NCBI GenBank assembly: GCA_029876055.1
Contig: CM056875.1
Coordinates: 4,055,001 to 4,119,000 of the forward strand
DNA: 64,000 bases
Reading direction: 5' to 3'
Source of the DNA: Madurella fahalii
Taxonomy: Eukaryota > Ascomycota > Sordariomycetes > Sordariales
Below the pieces are notes generated by a model that saw only the letters and a list, made by a program, of their open reading frames with translations, made no database searches and was not told the origin of the DNA. Positions 52,368 to 64,000 of the stretch are shown here, in pieces. The position numbers and the translations under genes are program-made. Each line of letters begins with the position of its first letter. The stretch's first letter is position 1.

Positions 52368-54819
52368 AGGTTTTGATCTTGCGTATCTTTCTATCCCCTC
52401 TCTGTTGGTTATTACATGCATCTGAATCCAATATTGCATGGCATGGCGTCGGGGCGTTTCGGTTACTCTAACAAGCATAGCGATACCTCAGTAATAAACC
52501 GTCTACTGTTCAGCGTATGGGGCTGAAACATGCACTAGATCGAGAGCAGCTCGATGATTCCATATCGCACCCGCTTCACCGGTGCATTGCCCTTGATCAT
52601 GATGTTTCAGGCAATAGACCGCAACGGCCCGCAACGGTCGCATCTTAGCCGTAGCGCGGGTACCCATGCACACAGCATTCTCCTGCTCGAAAGCTGGGTG
52701 GCGCGAGGGGACTCTGTTCTCTCATGTTCGCTCATCGTAAGTTTGCAGCGCCTGCTGCCAAGTGGCTATGTGGAAATTACCGAAGCAATCTATAACAGCA
52801 AAAAGTGCCAAAGCCTTGGGAGGAAGGGTCAGCACGGTTTGGTGATGCTGCCTTTCGACGTCTCTTGATCAGCCAACCGTCGGCAACCTTATGTGCGAAC
52901 CGCGGTCAATACACACCCAGCAGAGACCAGAGTCAATATCGATGACGGTCGAGCAATGATACCGAGCACCTAAGCTAATGATCCGCTCATAATTATTGCG
53001 GTAAATGGCACGAATGCGAGGTGACGGGTATTCAAGTCTCCTAGATCGGTCAGTGCGGTGCGGTATGAGGTATCATAACAACTCCCAGGGGTGCGGTAGG
53101 CTGATGTTGTCCCACGGTAACTCTGGAATGCCTGTTCCCTGCCGATCTGGGGAGGCAGGCCATTCTGTTGCTTCCAACTCCTATATCCCATCACTGGCAA
53201 GCTCGCAGTCACGGATGCCCTGGTAAGCATCTGATAGCACTAACGTACGAGTATAATAGATAGCGATATCTGGAGCTCCTCGTTTGACTTTCCGCCAAGG
53301 CCAAGCGTCTACGGAATTGGAAATCAAGACAGAATTCCCTCCTCTCCATACTTGGTAGCCTTTGCTACGGTCTTCTCCTCGAAAACTAGTTGGGCGAGCA
53401 GCATGGTCCACCGAAAAAAATGAGCACGTCTCGATGCGTCCGGCGATGGTTGGCCGGACCACTAGCGGCGCGACTGACTCGGACGCTTGACGTGTATTCC
53501 CTCTGGGCCGCCCCCGTGTTGCGTCATCGTGGCTCGATAGTGTTGCCGAAAAACCCAGCTATTCCAGCTTGAAAGCCGTTCTAATGTGTAAAGTGATAGC
53601 TAGCTTTGCCCTGCCACACATGATTACCTCAGCTAGCGGGTTCCGACTACAGGAACACCAATTGCTGTACCCACTAATTTTGACGGGTAGCCCCAGGGAA
53701 GCCTTCATTCTTTCAGATTGGCCTCGGGGTAGCTGTTGAGACTTGGGTAGAGCAGAGCATATCTAATGCCATATGCGCTCTGAGGGATGCACTCCTACTT
53801 AGAGTCGCCGCCTATTGTTCGTCAAAGCACCTGCCTCCACAGGCTTCGGCCATTATTAGATACCGACCATCATGTACGACCTTGGCTTCCAAATTAAGTC
53901 CAACTATCGACATGAGGATAGCTTGGGCTTGGTACCTCAGTTAGCAAGTTGGCTGCGTGGATGCAGAAAGTCAAAGACCAGCCCGTATGAAGCACAGCTA
54001 ATAATGCGGAGTATGTCGTGTTGTTACGAGTTTGCAAGCACGGAGCTGTCTTCGTACATATAATACTCGTGAAAATCCAAAAAAATGAAACTATTCACAG
54101 GCTCTTGCATCATTGTGGCCCCCGTAACCGAATAGGTTAACACACCTTAGTCACAAAGGGCGCGGTCCATCTGGTTGTGAATTTACTTCCACATGACTGT
54201 GACCTAAGGAGGGACTGGTCCCTCACTCTGCAGTGCCAGACGGGGACGTCTGGAGATGAGGGAATACTCAAATCGTCTAGCGGGCTATTCCCGTACTCTC
54301 TCCCAGGTAAGGCAGAGAGTCATGGGGACGGTAGCTATGCTGAGAACGAACTGAAGAATGGCTAGGGAAGCGGCAACTCAAAGGACTAGAGAGGTAGGAA
54401 AAACCGATCAACCTACTCCTAAGGTTTCGGTTAGCCCGTTAACTCGTTCTAGTAGCTCGATTTTCCATGGGACGCTGTTACTTGTTGAGCAGGCCTGGAC
54501 GGTTTTCCACCGCTCGGCACACGTCGCATCTGTTTAGTCGCCCTCTGCAGGACAATCATGGGCGCGAGAAATTCAATAGAACCAATAGCTCCAAATTTGC
54601 ATATTTATTCTGGCACTAGAATGTGTTAAGCCGTGCCTGTGTAGTGTCAAAGAACTGCGGGACGTGCGATTTCTGCAAGCAAACCGAAGCGGAAAGCATA
54701 CGAGGACCTGTCTTTCGTCATCTGCACTCTCTTTTTCTTCCCCTTTTCTTCCTTCTGCTTCCTCTACTGCGCTCCGCGGTTACAAGTATTCGCTAGTGTC
54801 GAGCTTCGTAACTGTTTTC
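52368..54819. other. intergenic region without recognised gene
   Basis: Normal base composition. Open frames up to about 100 codons exist but show no known domain, good splice structure or repeats. The first part should contain the 3' UTR of the AP-2 mu gene. Confidence 0.4.
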
Positions 54820-55632
54820 CTATACCCTTCTCCGACCGTTGGTTTTGCCGCTCCCCTGCCTAGCAGTCATCACCGTGATTGTATGAACGTAGCGCAACTT
54901 CCCGCCTTCGACGCGGAACTCGTGGCTGTCCGGGATTCCGGCAAAGCTCAGGAAAATTGAGACGGCACCGACGGTCTCGTCAATGACGTAGCGTCGGTCT
55001 ACCAAAGAGACACCATCCGGCACTCCAACGTCGCATCTGTCGTTAGGCCCACCGTTGCCCGTATAGATGCCACCTTCGAGACGGGCGCAGGGCCGACCCC
55101 ATGGCACGACGACGCTCTTGTCGTTGAAGAGGTCGCAATAAGCGTCACCGGCAGCCTGTATCACGTCGCGCGAGTCTCGATTCTCTTCAGGGATGGTGCC
55201 CCAGTCCTCCCTGCTGGCCCAGTAGAGCGTGCCAGTTGCGTTGAATAGCCAGTCGCCAGTCGAGGTGATGAGAGAGTCAATCTTGGAGATGGCGCCGTCC
55301 TCAAAATACATCTGCACCCCGAGCACGTAAGGCTTGCTTCCGGTCGCCGAGATTAGCTCTGTGTAGGTGGCGCACTGGGTAGTGTCGAGGCTGTGGCGGC
55401 TGTGATCGATTTTGATGGCCGTGGCTAAGATTCCGCTCTGGAAGGTGGCAGCCGCGAAGTTCTCGCGATAATCGAGGCTTTCGGAAATTGGCTTGAGCAG
55501 ACTGGGGTCGCCCGCTGTTTGTGCTGCGACTAGGCTATCGGCACTTGTTTGGAGGAACTCGCGCGTGCAGTCGGCAGCCGAGGCTACCAAAGGACCAATG
55601 GCGCCAATGGCGAGGTATGCAAGGGGGTGCAT
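54820..55632 (-). CDS. secreted protein of the fungal DUF8021 type
   Basis: A protein of 270 residues starting at the ATG at 55632 (the frame is open upstream to 55746). The N-terminus MHPLAYLAIGAIGPLVASA is a clear signal peptide, with cleavage likely before ADCTREF. The mature part has Cys in ADCTREF, TTQCATYTE, AYCDLFND, RPCARLEGG and DRCDVGVPDG, which suggests disulphides. The end has the VDRRYVIDETVGAVSIFLSF and LRYVHTITVM blocks that I associate with DUF8021 fungal secreted proteins of unknown function. After HTITVM it continues about 16 basic residues to the stop; many relatives end near this point. No intron is needed. It is probably extracellular. The family assignment is from memory of motifs. 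Confidence 0.72.
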   Translation of the reverse strand: MHPLAYLAIGAIGPLVASAADCTREFLQTSADSLVAAQTAGDPSLLKPISESLDYRENFAAATFQSGILATAIKIDHSRHSLDTTQCATYTELISATGSKPYVLGVQMYFEDGAISKIDSLITSTGDWLFNATGTLYWASREDWGTIPEENRDSRDVIQAAGDAYCDLFNDKSVVVPWGRPCARLEGGIYTGNGGPNDRCDVGVPDGVSLVDRRYVIDETVGAVSIFLSFAGIPDSHEFRVEGGKLRYVHTITVMTARQGSGKTNGRRRV

Positions 55633-55746
55633 CTTTGGTTTCCGCTTTCTTCTTCTAGTGAACAACGAAATCGAGCTGCCTCTCCAAAAACACGTCTGGG
55701 CTCTGCTGCAATGGAAAAATATATAGCTCTGGTCTTTGAGGGGCAT

Positions 55747-56327
55747 GCTAGAAGGCTAATGTGGGGAGCGGATAATTGCCCCTGGCTGCCATATTATGAT
55801 ATTTGGCAGGGTTATGAGGAGGAGGAGTACTTCGGCAGTTTATTCAGAAGTATTTGATTGGCACACTGCACGTTTCCGGTACATCATTGATGATTGTGAT
55901 GGTACCTGACCTTGCCTTGCAAGCGGGGGTTCGCCACGAGGCAACATCGGCACATCAACAAATACCGGTTCTACACTGATTGCCCGCAACATGGCAGGTT
56001 CCCCAGAATGCCTTCATACGACTAACATGACATCGGATCGGCCTAGGTTAGGTACATGGTCTTTCTTGGTCGTTTTCCTCTGAACTTCTCAGGTTAACTA
56101 CTCGCGTCCCTTTTCTCGATCTAACAGCAAGGTGTGCGTCTTTCTCAGGCTCCCCTTCTCGAGGTCCAATCAAACCTAATCTTGCGTGAATAAACGGTTT
56201 TCGAAGGAAATTTACATATGTGATTGACAGAACGGGGTTGATGATGGCTCCTAAGTGGTCACGGGGGGTTGAAGTTAGCACGAAGACTTGATAAACACCT
56301 CACCGCGCCAACACCCTACAGGAATCA
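55747..56327. other. intergenic, promoter side of the secreted-protein gene
   Basis: Nothing recognisable apart from the expected upstream region of the minus-strand secreted-protein gene. The sequence TATATTTTTCC at 55714-55724 (plus GGAAAAATATATAGC) could be its TATA box, about 85 bp before the start codon. Confidence 0.35.
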
Positions 56328-56413
56328 TTTCATATAGTGTAGTGGTTAGCATTCCAGATTTTCATCCTCTGTTGAAATTTCTGGCGACCCGGGTTCGAAC
56401 CCCGGTATAGAAA
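56328..56413 (+). tRNA. tRNA-Glu (anticodon TTC) with short intron
   Basis: The D-arm region TAGTGTAGTGGTTAGC, anticodon stem CCAGA/TCTGG and T-arm CCGGG-TTCGAAC-CCCGG fit fungal tRNA-Glu. The anticodon TTC is at 56361-56363. About 14 nt after position 37 (near 56365-56378) are extra and are read as a tRNA intron. The acceptor stem TTTCATA/TATAGAA has a C-A mismatch and a T-G pair, both explainable by transitions from a perfect stem, so the gene may be weakened. Confidence 0.8.
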
Positions 56414-59368
56414 CTTGATCATTTTTTGACTGCCTTTGGTTGTTACAGTCCGTTCCTATATGCGGGATCCGCACGTGGGAGTCTGAGGCTCCTAAGCAGG
56501 CAGCCACAAAGCTCAAATCCGATGCCTACCGAGGACCCTAGTCAACTGCTCGGTTCTACGCCTGTCCTAATTACGTTTGCGTCTTCTGCGTCACTACTGT
56601 CTACAGCCTATACGCCTACTTACCTGGGCGCAATTATACTGGGAGATGTGTGTAAGATCCATATTCTGCTACTCCATCCGAGCCCACAATGCCGAGGTGT
56701 GTTTGGGTTTGGACGTTTTATTGGCCACATGCGTGACGTGAGGCTTACGCCCACGGGGTGCCCCTGCCACTCACATCTCAAATCTCATCAGCCCGGGCGT
56801 CCGTTACTATATCCAATACGGAAACTGCGCCCAGTATGAGCACGGTGGGCATGCCTTACAGTACCTTCCACCTCAGAGAAGTGGGATGAACTATGTAATA
56901 GTAGTTACTGGAATTCACTGGGTCTATTCATGATTAAACTAACGGCTTATGCTAGGTAACGCGCCGCATGCCGTTCCCGCATGAAGGCTTGCCGCGGAGA
57001 GTTAAGGTCGTTTTGCATGGACTTTGAAGGGAGTCAATTCGCCAGGGCGGCGTGACATGATTAAACCGTATAACACCGCCGGCTTTCCGCGCGGGCATCC
57101 CGTTACCAACAGGCTAGCTAGAGCGAACGCGCTGGCACCGTGGCGGTCCTCTCGGAAAGGAACCCTGGCTGAAAACACGACAAGGGATGACACTGTACTG
57201 AATATGTACATGCCTCTCATGTGCCAGATCCCCGGGGGGGGGGGGGGGGAGGATAGGAGAAGCCACCATCCTGGAAAGCCAAGTGCGTCTCTGTTGTAGT
57301 CCCGTTCTGCCGGCATTCTCGGGTCGAAACCCAGAGTACAAGGGGTAGACACGAGGTAAAGAGATACACGTTTCCCTGTCAATCATATTCTTTTTCCAAA
57401 CCAACAACCCCCCCCCCCCCCCCCTCAAAAAAAAAAAAAACTCTGAGTGAGTGTGACCTTCACCTATGGGGGCTAGATTGCCCGCTGCCCTCTGGTGGCG
57501 GCTTGCTAACCCTACTGCAGGGCGCACCGAGAACACCGAGCCAACCCTCCTCTTGAATATTACTACCAAAGACAATAAACTGCCTTCTACGTGTCACCCA
57601 AGGGGCGGCTGAGCTGGACGCCCAGACCACCTGTTGTCGTCTTGGGCGTCCGAAGGACCAGGTGTCAGAGCGCGGTGTCGACGGGTTGCCCGTCTTCCGC
57701 AACTCAGCTTATCCCTGCCCGCCCAACGAAGCTCGGGAGGGGAAATAGCAATATGGGTTTAGGCATTCATGCCATTGGTGGTTCATGCCTCCAACCCTTA
57801 ACGGGTTGATGTTTCCGTCATAAATCTCGACAAGTCCCTGTCATTTGTGATAGATCTGGTGCATTAGGGATGAACGCCACGCCCGGATTGTCAATCTGCA
57901 GGTACCCGACCACCCTGTGGTGGGTACTACGTAAGCCGTCCCCTCGCGGTCGAGTGCCGCCATGCTTCCTGCTGTGAGTTGTGAACGCGCAGAACCGGCT
58001 GCCTTCCCCTCTCCTGGCCTGAGCATGGCGGTGCCAAGAGTCGCAGACATGGCTCTAACCATGGAAACATTCGGAACGCCGCCGATAACCCCAAATCCAG
58101 CAAGAGCAAATACTCTGGAGATGTCCCTTTTGCGAATACCTGTGGCCTCCGTGGGAATCCTGGGTGCTTTCTCCTGTTCATTGTCAACCAACTCGAGGTC
58201 GATTTTGAGTCATTGCAAACCCACGGCCACGGAACCGACCGGTGGTTTAATCCGATACCGCCAGGTAAAGCTGAGGCATACACGGGAGAGGTGGGTTGTC
58301 AAAACCGTGTTCCGCTATCGAGATGAAATCATCTTTCCGGCGCCTGGATACGCGAGACTCAAATCGAGCACCAACTCACGGCGCGTATCCCCTTTCTTCA
58401 GGCCCGATACATATCTGATAACCAATACTGAGCGCAGTCCCAGAATGGGAGGAAAACCCGCGAGGCTTCTTTGCTCAGGTCCGCGCCGATAACTTCGCTC
58501 CTGGCACACTGAGGATGAGTGCATCGCCATGCTGCAGGAACTGGAGTTGTACAGCACCTTCTTCGTCGGCGACTGACAGGCCGGAAACCAACGAGCCCGT
58601 CTTTCCGGACTGTTGGAACGGAACCCCTATTAGTCTCTCTCTCTCTATATATACGAATCATCTCCTGGCTGACTTCTCAAGAAAGGCTGTTTGGGCGACT
58701 TGATGCCTTCTTTCTGACTTGATTTGTTTTCCGCCTTTCCGCACTACATCGTTAACCTTGTTCCTCGCGTTCAGCATGGCATTGGGTTTCTAGATAGGAA
58801 GATATCGAGGGCGGATAGTTCCCAAATGACGGCTCTCGAAGAGGCGCTTTCATTCTACCCCCTCTCTTACCTTCACTCTTTGCTCCATCACAAATATAAA
58901 CACCAATGCGTCTGGAAAGGGCTTCTTGGAATTTTATTGCTTCCTCTTATTGCTGTGTGACCAGTATCTTCCTTGCATATGCATGCCCACGTTCTGCATA
59001 CGGTGGCAGGCATTTCGACGCTTCACGGATGTCTTGTCCTTTTCCTAGACATTGGATACAGGTGGCTGCGTGCGAAACCTAGTACGGTGCGAACGGCATA
59101 AGTTCATATCAGAGAACTGCCAATGTGGAGAAGTGCTTGGGGCATGCCCTTTTTGTGCATCTGTCTCGTCTAATTCCCATCGTTTCCCCGTCTCCTTCAT
59201 TATACACCATACGCCGCAACCGACACGATTTTGTCTCCAGACTCCTGCGCCTCATCCAGTGGGCATCCATTTCTTTTCAGTGCTGGACTGAGAACCGGAG
59301 CGGGTAGTTTGGCATGTGACGGGCCGCCCCGGCCAATCAACACAAGACCCGACGTCTGAGTACCGGGC
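56414..59368. other. intergenic region with homopolymer runs, no recognised gene
   Basis: No frame matches a known family, although several overlapping frames exceed 100 codons (for example 57962-58492 plus and 57841-58191 minus). Notable are G16 at 57234-57249, C17 at 57408-57424, A14 at 57427-57440, and a (TC)n(TA)n run near 58634-58652. Confidence 0.4.
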
Positions 59369-60827
59369 TTATACTGCATCTGGTAATCTCAGGGCGATAT
59401 CTCCGGATTGCGTGATGTAGCGCACCCACGGCAAGGAAGGGTATTGAAGCTGCAAGATAGCGTCTGGTATTAGCTGAAGTAGCGCAATCAAGGCAACTGT
59501 TATTACACACCTTTGGTTCTGTAATCTTTAGATACCGCACCTGGATCCCGCTCGTAGTGAAATAGGGTATCTCGAATTTGACTTGGATCGGCCTCTTGGC
59601 CCCCTTGCCAGGCGCGCCAACGCCGCCCATGCTGCCTCCAAAGCCGCCAGTCATGCCGCCGCCGTGCTCGTCATCTCCCCGAACGCTGGGCAGGCCCAAC
59701 TCGGCGCGCATGAGGAATTCCTTGCCGCCTCCAAACTGCTTGATCTTCCAGACGATGGCGCTCTGCTCCGGGGCGTAGTGGACCGCGCCGACATTGGTCC
59801 GGAAGCGCGGCGTGTCGGCGTCGTCAGGAACGGGGACGATAATCTCGACATTGTTGGCTGTGCTGCGGCGCTTGAACTGGGCTCTAGCCTTGAGCATGTA
59901 CTCGATGCGCGACCCGCTGTGCGACTCGACCACACACTCGACCCAGATGAGCGGCTTGACTTGCGTGTTGAGACGGTACGACATGAGCTCAAACTCGCCG
60001 TCCGGTGGGATGAAGCTGATGGTGCGGTCGTTCTCGAAGCGGGACAGGCGTACGCACTGGTGGAACTTGACATCCTCCATCTCGATCGCCTTGCCGCGCG
60101 TCGTCCGCCCCGTCGTCTCGAACATTACCTTGTCGTTGAGCCCAAGGCGTAGCTCGGGCATTCCCGATAGGTAGCACTTCATCTTGATGGCGCCCAGAAT
60201 CTCGGACCGCAGCACGTTGCCGTTTGCCGACACGAGCAGGTTGAGCGACTCGATAACGTCGAGGAAGACTTCGTTCTTGCGATAGCGGATGCCCTCGGAA
60301 CGCCAAGACACAGCATTGGTAACGGCAATGGGCGGACGGGCCTCGAGCTTGTGGGATTCTTGGGTGATGTACTCTTGCAGGATCTTTGACTCGGTCGTCT
60401 GTGGGTAGCCAAAGTCCATCATCTCGTCGAGGAGCTCGTAGATAATGACGAAATTGTCGCGGATGGATTCCTCTTCAAGCGCCTTGAAGTACTCGGTAAA
60501 GACTTCGACAATCTTGTGCAGGAAGAGAAGAATCTCGGCGGCATTGGTGTTTCGTTTTGTCAGGGCAAGCAGGTATAGGTTGTTGTGTCTGATGTAGAGG
60601 TACTGCGGTAACGGGGTCGGTTAGTGTCCCCGGTTTTAGGAAGGGAGAACACCTCTTACATTGATGCCTTCGTGGGAGAAACAGGGGGGCACCGCTGACG
60701 ACTCTTCTTCGGCTTCGCTGAGGAGAATAGGGAACTTTTCGACAGCCGACATGGGGATGTCTCCGCGGTAGTTACGAGCGAGTAGGGTCTTGCCCTTGAG
60801 ATCGAGGAAGAAGACGGCAGATGCCAT
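59369..60827 (-). CDS. AP-1 clathrin adaptor complex mu subunit
   Basis: Medium chain of the AP-1 adaptor, which sorts cargo between the trans-Golgi network and endosomes. The start ATG at 60827 opens MASAVFFLDLKGKTLLARNY. Two phase-0 introns are predicted: 60603-60659 (GTAAGA...CGCAG, 57 nt), joining SHEGIN to YLYIRHNN, and 59450-59510 (GTGTGT...TTGCAG, 61 nt), joining KITEPK to LQYPSLPWVRYITQSGDI. The stop is at 59369, giving 446 residues. An N-terminal longin-like domain is followed by the mu-homology domain (SWRSEGIRYRKNE, MEDVKFHQCVRLSRFEN, FIPPDGEFELMSYRL, PYFTTSGIQVRYLKI). A Gly-rich insert (GGGMTGGFGGSMGG) lies before the last strands. It is convergent with the AP-2 mu gene 7 kb away. 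No defects are seen. Confidence 0.94.
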
Positions 60828-63424
60828 GGTGAGGTGCTGTCGAGCGTGTTCTGCTCACGTCCGCGGAGGGTTTGGAGTAATGAGGGGTGATGGGAGGTCG
60901 CGGGGATCGTTGCGTGGGCGCAAGCGCCGGGAAGCCGATCTCTGCGGGAACACTATGTCATGCGATCACGTCTTTGCGCAGCGGTTGTGTTGCGGAAATT
61001 GCGGCGTTCCGGAGCATGGGAGGAAGATGATGGGCCGTCGTCGAGGTGGCAGCATCATCAAGATGCCACTCAGCGACGATAGCACTTGGCGGTGCGTCGC
61101 TAACGCACAGACCCGACTCCAATTCACTCCCCTGGGCGGGGCCTGTTGGGCCTTGTCCCACTGGCGGGGGCCTGTGCTCAGGGTCGGCAAAAGGCCAAAC
61201 TTGGCTCCGTTGTGGGGCACCAGGGCCCCGCTCTGTCATTGCTAAGGCAGTCGAGCTTTTTTTTCACAAACTTCCCCCCTCCCTTTCTCCTTCAACGCGT
61301 CCAATAGACAGTGCAGTCCATCGTACGCACAACAGGTGCCGACTTTCTGTCGAGTTTCCGATCAGTGTCGTTGTTGATGTAGTCTGCGATTTCGAGGCGC
61401 GGAGAGGGAATGGGATTATTCCAACATGGTGCCATAAGAGCTGCCCGAGTATGTTGCTCTCCGAGGCACATGAATTCGTTGCTTGGGCAGCGTCAGAGGC
61501 GCCGGACATTTTCCGCAATTGCGAGAACCGCAGTTGGCGAGCATTTGAACCCTACGCGGCTTGTCGATCATGGCTGCTGCTTCCGTGACCCGTCTCTCCA
61601 CTTGGCATCTAAGCATTGAATTTGCTGGCAAATCGTGAGAGCAGAGAGCCAAGACTCCGAATGGGCTGGCAAGCAGCCGCCTGGACGTGACACCACACTT
61701 GCTTACGCAAGCTGAGCAATCTCACTTGCCTAGGAAAAAACGAGGAGCAGCCTGGGCCTAGGACCAAACCCACACGGCCTCAGCAGTCTCGAGCCAACAA
61801 ACTCGGCTTCATGCCCCCGCCAAGTCTCACAAGCCTCGTTACAGAGAGCAGTCATCCAAAGAATTCCTAGACCTTGTTCTAGTGTAGTTCCGCGACATCC
61901 CCACCCTTTTGGTGGTCCCTGGACACAGAATATGGGAGCTACCATACGCCGTACATAGAGAAGCTGGGATGAATCCGGTGAATGAGGCCCCGGAAGCAGC
62001 CCGATGCTTTTGGAAAGAATTAAAACTAGCAGGCTTGGGGCGATCAGCTGAGAGCAAGTTGCGCTGTGCAGAACAGGACGGACAGCACCGACTGAGAGGA
62101 TGTCAGCAGCGTGCAGCACATCCGTGGATTGGCATGTGAAGGCGGGCCCCGCCATGACAAAGCGCCAGCTTCGTCAGGGCCGAGCGGCGAGGGCGGGTAA
62201 TCTCACCAACGCCGCGACCCCCGTCTGACACGTGCTTGTTCATCCCGTAACGCTGCCCTCGTCAAACCACAACAGCACAGGGGTCCGAGAAAATTATTCC
62301 ACATCAACGGACGATCTTGGATATCACAGGATCTTGTGCCAGTATCAATGGCGCTGTCGCGTTATGCAATCCGTCATTCGTGAACCATTTCTGCATATCT
62401 GTTCAGCATTTGGCACCCCGCGTCTAGGTGGAGAAGCTGCGTTGTGCATGTGGGCTTGTCTACCCTTGAATGGATCTGAGGGGCAGGTTGAGCAAGAGTT
62501 CGCATTTCCCATCAGCTCTCCAGGACATCTGCACCTGCGAATCAGTCACGGCCCGCCATGGGTACTATACAACGCTTTCCTGTGTAGTGATGATGTGCCG
62601 CGCGCGCCAACCCGCCAAAAATTGCCGAAACACATCCCGGGTTGCTACATTGTAGAACTGGCGGGAATAACGAGTCGCTTTGCTCAGAAGATAGTGTAGC
62701 CTCCAATGGAGTCCGTGTCTATGTCTGTGTTAGACCCGGGGTAGTATGCCACTTCAGGCGAACGGCCTGTGAAGGAAAAGAAGGGCCTGACCTCAGTGTG
62801 ACATCCCGAAAGTGTGGTTCGCTACTTCGTGCGCCCAGGGCAGAAGCCATGTGGAAGTCCAATGGAGGCGACAGAACAGAACAGCCCTTGCCGGTTTCTC
62901 TTCCCCGAAACCCTCAACTGCCAATAGGCTTTAGGCGGTGGCCACACCCGCCTGAACACCGTCAGTCCCCAGGCGATCGGCCATCCAATCTCCTTGCGCC
63001 TGCAATCCCCTGGGCACCCTACCTCGCCTCAATGAACACCTTAATTACCATTACTACCCCCAGGCTTTCCCGTCTTCCTACTGCACCCTCCCCCACACTC
63101 TAACCGATCATCTGCACAGCGATTGTGGCCCATTTCCGCGATACCCTTTATTGCCACGACCCATTATTATTTCTTTTCTAACTTGTTTGGATTGCGCAAC
63201 CGACGGGTTTTGGTTGACGGACCTCTGCCTTCTCTCGGCGGGCGGTACTTTCTTGGTTCGAATAAGCCGAAGGCGAAGGGGAAGAGACGAGCGCAGCTGA
63301 GCGACCGAGCGCCGGATGACAGCCTGATTCGAGATTGCCTCGTTCAGCCTTGCGACGCCAATGTCGACACTCCACTGAACACCGGCGGCGCTGGTTTTCG
63401 AACACTACGGCTGGGAAGGGCAGG
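60828..63424. other. intergenic region between divergent genes
   Basis: It separates the minus-strand AP-1 mu gene from the plus-strand Opi1-like gene and should hold both promoters. Frames of up to 180 codons overlap on both strands but no domain is recognised. CT-rich stretches near 61265-61295 and 63010-63110 are typical of fungal promoters or leaders. A gene with small exons cannot be ruled out. Confidence 0.4.
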
Positions 63425-64000
63425 ATGGAACAGAGTCGCATGTTAGCCGCCGGGCGCCCTCCGTGGCTACAGCCTGGTGGGCATACCGGAGCAACTAGGA
63501 CGGAAACTCAACGCTCGGCAAGCTCGACTGTAACTGGCGTGGACGCGACGTTCCAGTCGTCTCCGGAGCACCGGGGACAGCAGAAATTCTCGGGTAACTT
63601 CGCCGAGCATAGAAACGGGACCCTGACCCTGCAACTCCCACCTATTGCCCTATCTTTCTCTACCGATGAGCCCACCATCACCGAACTAGCGCCGATCCAG
63701 CCGCCGCATGAGAAGTCGTCCGCCTCGGCTGGACCGACCTTGCCGTCACTGTCTTCTCTCACCGGCACCCAAGCCCCGTCCCATGCGCCCCTGCCGAATC
63801 CCCCAGAGCCCTCGCAGCCCGCTCCATTTGCCAGAACGACGAGCCACTGGCCTAGCCTAAACCCATTTACGGCGTACTACTCGCCGAGCCACCTGGAGCC
63901 CATCGAGCCCGCCGGGAATATGGATTCGGAAAGAAACGATGCTCAAAGGTCTGCCAGCGTCAGCCTTGACGATCCTGATGTGAGGATGGCCGCCGAGGCA
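63425..64000 (+). CDS. Opi1-like transcriptional regulator, N-terminal part
   Basis: The frame from the ATG at 63425 (MEQSRMLAAGRPPWLQ; a second ATG is at 63440) stays open to the window end, giving at least 192 residues. It is rich in Pro and Ser, as in a disordered N-terminus (LAPIQPPHEKSSASAG, HWPSLNPFTAYYSPSH). The last residues LDDPDVRMAAEA resemble the start of the conserved region of fungal Opi1-type proteins, which in yeast repress phospholipid synthesis genes by binding Ino2. The leucine zipper expected downstream is outside the window. The start could lie further upstream with an intron. The family call rests mainly on the last dozen residues. Confidence 0.5.
   Translation, partial: MEQSRMLAAGRPPWLQPGGHTGATRTETQRSASSTVTGVDATFQSSPEHRGQQKFSGNFAEHRNGTLTLQLPPIALSFSTDEPTITELAPIQPPHEKSSASAGPTLPSLSSLTGTQAPSHAPLPNPPEPSQPAPFARTTSHWPSLNPFTAYYSPSHLEPIEPAGNMDSERNDAQRSASVSLDDPDVRMAAEA

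Noticed and set aside
57962..58492. 176-codon plus-strand frame overlapping a 116-codon minus-strand frame
   Set aside because: Neither strand shows a known domain and both have similar coding appearance, as expected from GC-rich intergenic DNA.
59583..60152. 189-codon plus-strand frame
   Set aside because: It is antisense to the well-supported AP-1 mu exon and its composition is explained by that exon.

Overview
This window comes from a filamentous ascomycete (Pezizomycotina, most likely a Sordariomycete). The evidence is short 57-76 nt spliceosomal introns with GT...CTAAC...AG signals, a HET-domain gene, a fungal DUF8021-type secreted protein, fungal clathrin-adaptor mu chains, and a transposon-rich, TpA-rich block that looks mutated by RIP (repeat-induced point mutation).

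Layout. Positions 1-1.55 kb hold one intact gene, a 3-hydroxyisobutyrate dehydrogenase-family enzyme. From 1.7 to 46.8 kb the DNA is almost entirely transposon remains: Ty3/Gypsy retrotransposons with four LTR families (called A-D here), Tad1-like LINE fragments, four Fot1/pogo DNA transposons plus a truncated copy, a Tc1/mariner-like element and its 421-bp deletion derivative, a 550-bp TTAA-flanked element, a 360-bp solo LTR and a 135-bp hairpin insert. Most retroelement sequence carries many in-frame TAG/TAA stops and C-to-T / G-to-A changes. Several DNA transposons and small inserts keep normal base composition, and one Fot1-type element has an intact 557-residue transposase. Nesting is clear: a LINE reverse-transcriptase frame is cut first by a Fot1 element and again by the mariner element, and an LTR is cut by another Fot1 element.

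From 46.9 to 50.1 kb two adjacent minus-strand genes are decayed: a HET-domain protein and a class-3-lipase-like protein. From 50.9 kb the DNA is ordinary gene space. It holds the AP-2 clathrin adaptor mu chain (+), a secreted DUF8021-type protein (-), a tRNA-Glu, the AP-1 adaptor mu chain (-), and at the right edge the start of an Opi1-like regulator (+), cut by the window end. The two adaptor mu chains act at different steps of vesicle traffic (AP-1 at trans-Golgi/endosomes, AP-2 at the plasma membrane) and lie only about 7 kb apart. The 52.4-54.8, 55.7-59.4 and 60.8-63.4 kb gaps hold no recognisable protein gene. All homology calls come from reading motifs by eye; no database search was run.
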